64,000 nt of DNA from the NCBI GenBank assembly GCA_039621445.1, contig CP154956.1, positions 28,092,667-28,156,666 on the forward strand, in the 5' to 3' direction. Below the pieces are notes generated by a model. It was not told the DNA's origin and made no database searches. It was given only the letters and a program-made list of their open reading frames with translations. Below are positions 58,930-64,000 of this stretch, in pieces (the first letter of the stretch is position 1; each line of letters opens with the position of its first letter). Origin of the DNA: Euglena gracilis (Eukaryota; Euglenida; Euglenophyceae; Euglenales). Both the position numbers and the translations under genes were made by a program.

Positions 58930-59017
58930 CAGTTGCATTGAAGAGAGGCCGAAGGAAAAGGCATCCAATAACCAATGTAAAAATAAGAATGACAAAGAGC
59001 CCCTTGGCTGTTTCCAT
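58930..59017 (-). CDS. Possible first exon with signal anchor
   Basis: The minus strand from an ATG at 59017 reads METAKGLFVILIFTLVIGCL then FLRPLFNAT, followed by a GT donor (ACTG|GTGTGC). A six-residue cytoplasmic tail, a hydrophobic anchor and an N-glycosylation sequon are what a type II Golgi glycosyltransferase would start with. It could be exon 1 of the fucosyltransferase-like gene, 7 kb downstream, but no join was demonstrated. Confidence 0.3.
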
Positions 59018-59534
59018 TGGGCGAACCCAGCATGTTGACTGAAGAGGGATCAGAAGCAAATTAATCAAAGAAGCGACGTTGATCGTTAACACTTTGGAAA
59101 TAGATTTATTGGCGACTTGTTGGGGATTTATTGGATATACTGACGCCAAACATCATTCCATTTCAGCCATGTGGGTCTGTCCTGCCCCCCCCCCTCGCTT
59201 CAACGGCTGTGCTCAGTTAAATTTTCCACTGCACAGCTCAGATAGCTTCAAAATATCAGAAGTATCATCTTTTTCCTCCACTTGAATCTAACTACGCAGT
59301 CACCAACCATCCCCACTTTCTTGGGACGCTTTTTGTGGACGCTTGTGAACCTGGGGAATCCTTGGTCGCATGTGTTGTGCTCAAATACTCACTATTTCAG
59401 TACTACAATCTCCACACAGAAAGCTGTTTTGCATTCAAAAAAATGAGCACAGGTTTCACAACAAAAACTGTGTTTCAAAACGCAGTTTTTGCGGTGAAAC
59501 TTGTCCCTCAAAAAGAGGTTTTAACGGTAACACC

Positions 59535-59720
59535 CCCCCCCCAAATAATAAGACCAGGGTCTTATTTTTGGGCCGTTGCCGGATACCTGGGGTGGCTATT
59601 TTGGGGGGTCTTGATTTTTGGATTATTTCCTTGACTGGTCTGCATCCCCCCAAAAAACACCATTTCTCAGGTCCCAAGAACACAGAAAATTTTCCCTGCG
59701 ACGCTTCGCGCCATCTGCAA
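59535..59720. repeat. Dispersed element shared with 28.59-28.93 kb
   Basis: Contains GGGTCTTATTTTTGGGCCGT, TTTCTCAGGTCCCAAGAA, AGAAAATTTTCCCTGCG and a GCTTCGCGCCATCTGC end, in the same order as the 28.6-kb copy. Confidence 0.65.
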
Positions 59721-59799
59721 AATGGTAAAACGTGACCCCTAGAGGACTTCTTCACACCAGGCAATTTCAGAGTGTTCCCACCGGTTTGTCATCACTCCA

Positions 59800-60230
59800 A
59801 AATTTGTTGATCCTCCCCTGTCCCCCCCCCCTTATTGTCCCCGGTATTCTAGCCAACAGAGGGTTTTTTTGGGGCGGGCCAATGAAATTCCTTTGGTACA
59901 GTCTTATCCCCCCCTCGCCCTAACCGCCCCCCCCCCCAGAAATCAGCCGTTGGGGGGCTCATTCAGGGGTGGGGGTCGAACCTGGGCAAAAGGGGGGGGG
60001 GTCGAACCAGGATTTGTGTAGTGCTGAGCTCTTTACGTGTGCAATGGTGCCATACTGCAGCAGGTGTTTGGGGCGTGTGGCAGCCATGGCCAAGCTGGCC
60101 CAGCCCGACGCCCATTTTCTGCGCAAAACCTTTTTTTTTTAAAATCCGGGAGGCCAGAAAACATCGTTTCGGGCAAAAAAGTTTTTTTTATTTTTTTCCG
60201 ACTTTGGGCTCTGTGCGGATGATTGGCTAT
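59800..60230. other. C/G-run tracts and dispersed repeat, no gene
   Basis: C runs and G runs to about 60005, then a copy of the AGGCCARAAAACATCGTTTC family at 60100-60200. Confidence 0.4.
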
Positions 60231-60519
60231 GACGATCCCGGAGGTCGTGCCGACCATGGCCAGGCCGACCATTGGCTATGGCTTATCGACCATTGGAGGT
60301 CGGGCTGACCTCCAATCAACCGCATTACCCCCCCTTTTTTGAAATTTAAGCCCCCCCCCCCCCCGTCAAAATGGACAAAATTTGACTCTAAATGGAGGGA
60401 AACACATAGGAATGAGCTTACAACTGTCAAAAAAACGTCCCAAATTCAAAAAAATGGTGAAAAATGGCCAAATTAGGTGAGATCCGTGGGCAATGACAAA
60501 ATCCCCTTGTGTGTGCAAG

Positions 60520-60660
60520 GCCCTAACCCTAACCCTAACCCTAACCCTAACCCTAACCCTAACTCTAACCCTAAACGTAAACCTAACGCTAACCCTAACC
60601 TAACCCTAACCCTAACCCTGACCCTAACCCTAACCCTGACCCTAACCCTAACCCTACTCC
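60520..60660. repeat. (CCCTAA)n telomere-like tract
   Basis: About 140 bp of CCCTAACCCTAA with few variants, in the opposite orientation to the TTAGGG tract at 56.4-57.8 kb. A short relic (CGTAACCCTAACCCTACTCC) lies at 60986-61006, sharing the ACTCCTTC flank. Confidence 0.95.
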
Positions 60661-60774
60661 TTCATAAACCGGCTTAGAAAAATTTCAGTGGCGGTCACAT
60701 AGCGAACACGTAACCCTTTTTGAAGCCTGAAAAAAAAATTGAGGGCTGCAGCCGGCTGTTCAGAAACGTGATAA

Positions 60775-60942
60775 ATTGGCCCCTACAAGGTACCGGCTAC
60801 CCCAAAGAGCCGCCCAACTAGGGTTAATACACATGGCGGGACCCTTGCTCGGCGCCTTCGGTGCCTCGCTCGGGTCCCGCCATGTTTTTAACCCTAGTTG
60901 GGCGGCTCTTTGGGTTCGCTGGGTACCTTGTAAAGACCAATC
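60775..60942. mobile_element. Long foldback element
   Basis: The left arm carries ACAAGGTACCGGCTACCCCA then AAGAGCCGCCCAACTAGGGT and CATGGCGGGACCC. A loop of about 20 bp (60847-60866) includes CGGCGCCTTCGGTGCC. The right arm returns GGGTCCCGCCATG, ACCCTAGTTGGGCGGCTCTT and GGGTACCTTGT. Arms are about 60-70 bp at roughly 90% identity by eye. No ORF. Confidence 0.85.
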
Positions 60943-61399
60943 TAACAACGTTGAGCGGGAAATGATCTGCTGTTTGCATAAGAATCGTAACCCTAACCCT
61001 ACTCCTTCAAATAACGTCAGAAATTATTTTTGGCCACGGGTTAACGCCATCAGGAATATGCTCAAAAAAAACCCTTTTTATGTTCCACAGGGTCTGGCAA
61101 GGGTTTTGGATGCTTTTGAAAAGGAAAACCATTGAGGTTGTATCTGCCGACCATATGGTCGGCCCGACCTCCAATTGGTTGTTACCGACCATATGGTCGG
61201 TAACAAAGAGGTCGGGCCGAACATGGTCGGCCCGACCTCCAGTCAAAAGTCCTTTGAAAAAGAGTGTGGGGGGGGTAATTCAAAGGGGGGGGTTCATTGG
61301 CTATACTTATCGACCTCCAGTGGTCGGCCCGACCTAGGTCGACCGGACCATGGTTGGCCCGACCAATGGTCGGCCCGACCTCCAGGATCGTAATAGCCA

Positions 61400-62440
61400 G
61401 GGGCCCCGACTTTGACCCGTTTTTGACAAAAAATATATGGGTTCCGGGCCAAAACCGGGGCGCTGGCGGGTCGAAAAATGCTCATCTTGGGTTCAAAGGG
61501 GGCTAGGCCCGCCGCTTGGGGGGGGGCCGTGAACCCCCCCCCCCCATCCCCCCCCCCCCCCACGGTCCCCGCGGGTCGTCACCCCCCCCCTCGACCCCCC
61601 CTACCCCACTGTGCCTAGCTTCCCCAAGAAAAAAGATTTGCGAAAAAAATCGAAACTTTTTTGAGGCCGAAAAGCGACCAAAAATAACTATTTTCGGACA
61701 TGAAGTGGCAAATTTGGGGGCTGCGCGCGGGTTCGCGCAGCCAAAAAAGCATTTTTGGATTAAAAGTGACCCAAAAATGGCCAAGAATGGCCACTTTTTG
61801 GACCCAAAAATCACCGATTTTAGGCCGCACACCGCTCGCGTGGCTGCTCGGACCCCCCACCCCCGGCTGTGCTTGGCCTCCAAAAACAGTCTTTCCGGCC
61901 ACGAGGCCAAAAAACATGCTTTCGGGCAAAAAAAAATTCTCAATTTCTCCCGACTTTTTTGACCTGGAAATTCCCCAAAATCGATGGGTTTTGGGCCAAA
62001 ACCAGGGCGCTGGCGGGTCGAAAAACAAGCATTTTTCGGCTCAAAAACAGATTTTCCAGGTCCGGGGGCCCAAAAACATCGTTTTGGGCAGCCCAAAAAA
62101 TTAACGGCTGTTTTGGGCCGTGAATCGAACATATTTCGGGTAAGGGAGTTGTGGGGAAAGTTTGGACCCCTTTGCGGGTGAATAACTCGGGCCTGGCGAT
62201 TTGGGGTCAAGCGGAGGTGATTCGGAAACTGGAAATACAATTGCTCACAACTGAAAGAAAAAAAATCCCACAACCGGGCCGGGATCATGGTGATAATCCG
62301 CCATTTCCCGAGGTTCCCGGAGGCCTCTATCGCCCCCCCATTCGCCGTTTCGGCCACCGACACGCCTGGCCCGTGTTCCGTCGTGCTTTGCGGCCCAAAA
62401 CGGCCATTTTAAGGTGTTTTTGGGGCCGTTTTTTCTTTTT
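61400..62440. repeat. Array of GGGTCGAAAAACGCTCATTT family copies
   Basis: At least three diverged copies of the 135-bp family described at 49.8 kb, with C-run/G-run blocks at 61500-61600, then at 62170-62320 a copy of the GGGATCATGGTGATAATCC element. Confidence 0.65.
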
Positions 62441-63830
62441 TTGCTCAAAAAGTCGATTTTTCCAAAATATCTCGGCAATGAAGCAAAATCAAAGGAAATG
62501 TCCGGAGAGCAAAAATGAAGCCCTTGGAATGCCCTATCCAACCGTGCTTGGGCGAAGATTTAAGGCTTTTTACGTCTTGAAATCGGCCCAAACACGGTTT
62601 CTGCTTTACCCCCAACTCTTCGTGTAGCCCGAGTTACAGCCATTTTTCAGCCAATTTTGGCCTATTTCAAGGGGCTGTTTGGGGCTGTTTTTGGGGTCAA
62701 AATCGATGTTTCCAAAATATCTCAAAAATGAAGCAAAATAAAAGAAAATATGCAGACCCCTAAATTGAAGCCCTTGGAACGCCCTATCTAATGGCATTTT
62801 GATTTCTCTGCAACTCCCCGCGTAGCCTGAAGTATGGAGGCTAGGTGCGTCGCTCGGGGGGGGTCCGGGACCCCCCCCCCCCCCGGCCCCCGCGCGGCCG
62901 CTCCCCCCCCCCCCTCGACCCCCCCCCTCCCCCCACTGTGCCTAGCATACCCAAGAAAAAAATTTTGAGCAAAAATGGCCCAAAATGGCCAAAAATTACC
63001 ACTTTTTGTACCCGAAAATACGCCGGGCCGCCCGCGCCGCCCGGGCGGCCGCCCTCGGACACCCCTCCCCCCCATCCCCGCCCACGCGGCCGCTCGCCCC
63101 CCCTCAGTCCCCCCCCCCAATGTGCCTAAACCCCCCCCCTAATAATGCTGCGGGGCCAATAGAGCTGCGGGTCCAAATAGTGCTGCATCCCCCACCAAAC
63201 GAAGCGAGCATCCAATAGTGCTGCACCCCCCCAAAACTTAGCAATGTGAAATGCATAGAAGCTGGTGCAGCAAACTGCAGGCACCTTTTGTAACCTGCAG
63301 AGAGGGGAAAGGGGGCAAATTCCCACCCGAACAACTCACGGATGACGTCCGAAGATGAACCATACGACCAGAGTGCACCTCGCCAGCCTCAGAGTAGGAG
63401 GCAGACAAAAAGGGTGCCTGTGGTGATAGGCCGGGTCTAAGAGGCACCCAGTCCAATAGTACGGCAGGGTCCAAATAGTGCTGCACCCCCCGCCGCCGAA
63501 GGCGGCTGTCCAATAGTGCTGCAGTGCAATACTATTTGGGAGGGGGGGTTTAGCCGCCCAAAGCAGCGTGGCAGGCTTCCGACTCTGCCAGCCGTTTTTG
63601 GGTCATAAAATCGATTTTTCTAAAATTTCTCAAAAATGGTGGGGAATCAAAGGAAATGTCTGATGACCTAAACCGAAGCCCTTAAAAAAAGCCCAATCTT
63701 GCAGGTCGAAAAACACTCATTTTCGGCACAAAAACATTTTTTCCGGGTCCGGGAGGCCAAAAAAAATCGTTTTGGGCAAAAAAAAATTCGGTTTTTTTAC
63801 TTTTTTGGAGTCATGGCACAAAGTGGGGCC
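62440..63830. repeat. Dispersed repeat mosaic with C-run blocks
   Basis: Two copies of the AATCAAAGGAAATGTC-type repeat (62440-62830, 63560-63690), C-rich blocks at 62860-63130, and a short patch with AATAGTGCTGCACCCCCC repeated at about 63174, 63215, 63475 and 63510. No gene was recognised. Confidence 0.55.
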
Positions 63831-64000
63831 CCCTCACCCACCCCTCACCCTCACCCACCCCTCACCCACCCCTCACCCACCCCTCACCCACCCCTCACCC
63901 ACCCCTCACCCACCCCTCACCCACCCCTCACCCACCCCTCACCCACCCCTCACCCCTCACCCCTCACCCACCCCTCCCCCCCCCCCTCACCCCACCCCTC
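63830..64000. repeat. CCCCTCACCCA minisatellite
   Basis: At least 13 tandem copies of an 11-bp unit (CACCCACCCCT) run to the window edge. Confidence 0.98.

Larger units (their letters stand above)
60230..61395. repeat. Palindromic GGTCGGCCCGACC motif cluster
   Basis: Repeated short palindromes (GGTCGGCCCGACCTCC, GACCATATGGTCGG, GGTCGGGCTGACC) at 60238-60312 and 61147-61385, on both sides of the foldback element and the CCCTAA tract. Non-coding. Confidence 0.75.

Noticed and set aside
63830-64000. Chromosome end
   Set aside because: The terminal repeat here (CACCCACCCCT) differs from the TTAGGG-like tracts and simply continues to the window edge.

Overview
The window is a repeat-dominated, intron-rich piece of a nuclear genome from a microbial eukaryote, probably an alga. 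Evidence: every convincing coding stretch is a short, very GC-rich block bounded by splice sites; the gaps hold microsatellites, minisatellites and dispersed elements; a full-length retroelement of a class known from green algae and other protists is present; and (TTAGGG)n-like tracts occur. Several exon joins work in frame only with GC or GA donors, as well as GT, each paired with an AG acceptor. That is a known habit of dinoflagellates (GT/GC/GA donors), and GC donors also occur in haptophytes. All recognised host genes lie on the minus strand, which fits, but does not prove, one-directional gene arrays. I cannot name the species.

Layout, right to left in the direction of transcription. About 53-64 kb: no secure gene, only mosaics of several repeat families, degenerate TTAGGG tracts, a long foldback element near 60.8 kb, and one possible signal-anchor exon near 59.0 kb. 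52.1-42.8 kb: a fucosyltransferase-like gene of at least seven exons, whose introns hold a 3-kb hexanucleotide satellite and a (GT)n block. 40.9-33.5 kb: a glycosyltransferase-A-like (DUF6492-like) gene of at least five exons; one intron holds a cluster of palindromic TGCGCAAATGCGCA motifs with unexplained coding-like fragments. 32.6-27.8 kb: an isoamyl-acetate-hydrolysing-esterase (IAH1)-like SGNH hydrolase in at least five exons. 27-0 kb: possible exons of unknown type, then a scatter of about fourteen leucine-rich-repeat exons of the RNI type, probably from one or more very large LRR genes.

A Penelope-like retroelement with an N-terminal GIY-YIG nuclease, a reverse transcriptase and near-identical 334-bp direct terminal repeats sits between LRR exons at 7.7-14.4 kb, in the same orientation, flanked on both sides by (CT)n. 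A second mobile class is a TIR-bounded element of about 0.46-0.49 kb with the terminus GGGATNNATGGGAAGCC. One copy appears to supply both splice sites of an LRR intron (17.6-18.1 kb) and another lies in a glycosyltransferase intron (35.0-35.4 kb), as expected of introner elements. Exon coordinates for the esterase, glycosyltransferase and fucosyltransferase were worked out from splice signals and reading-frame continuity; most LRR exon limits are approximate.
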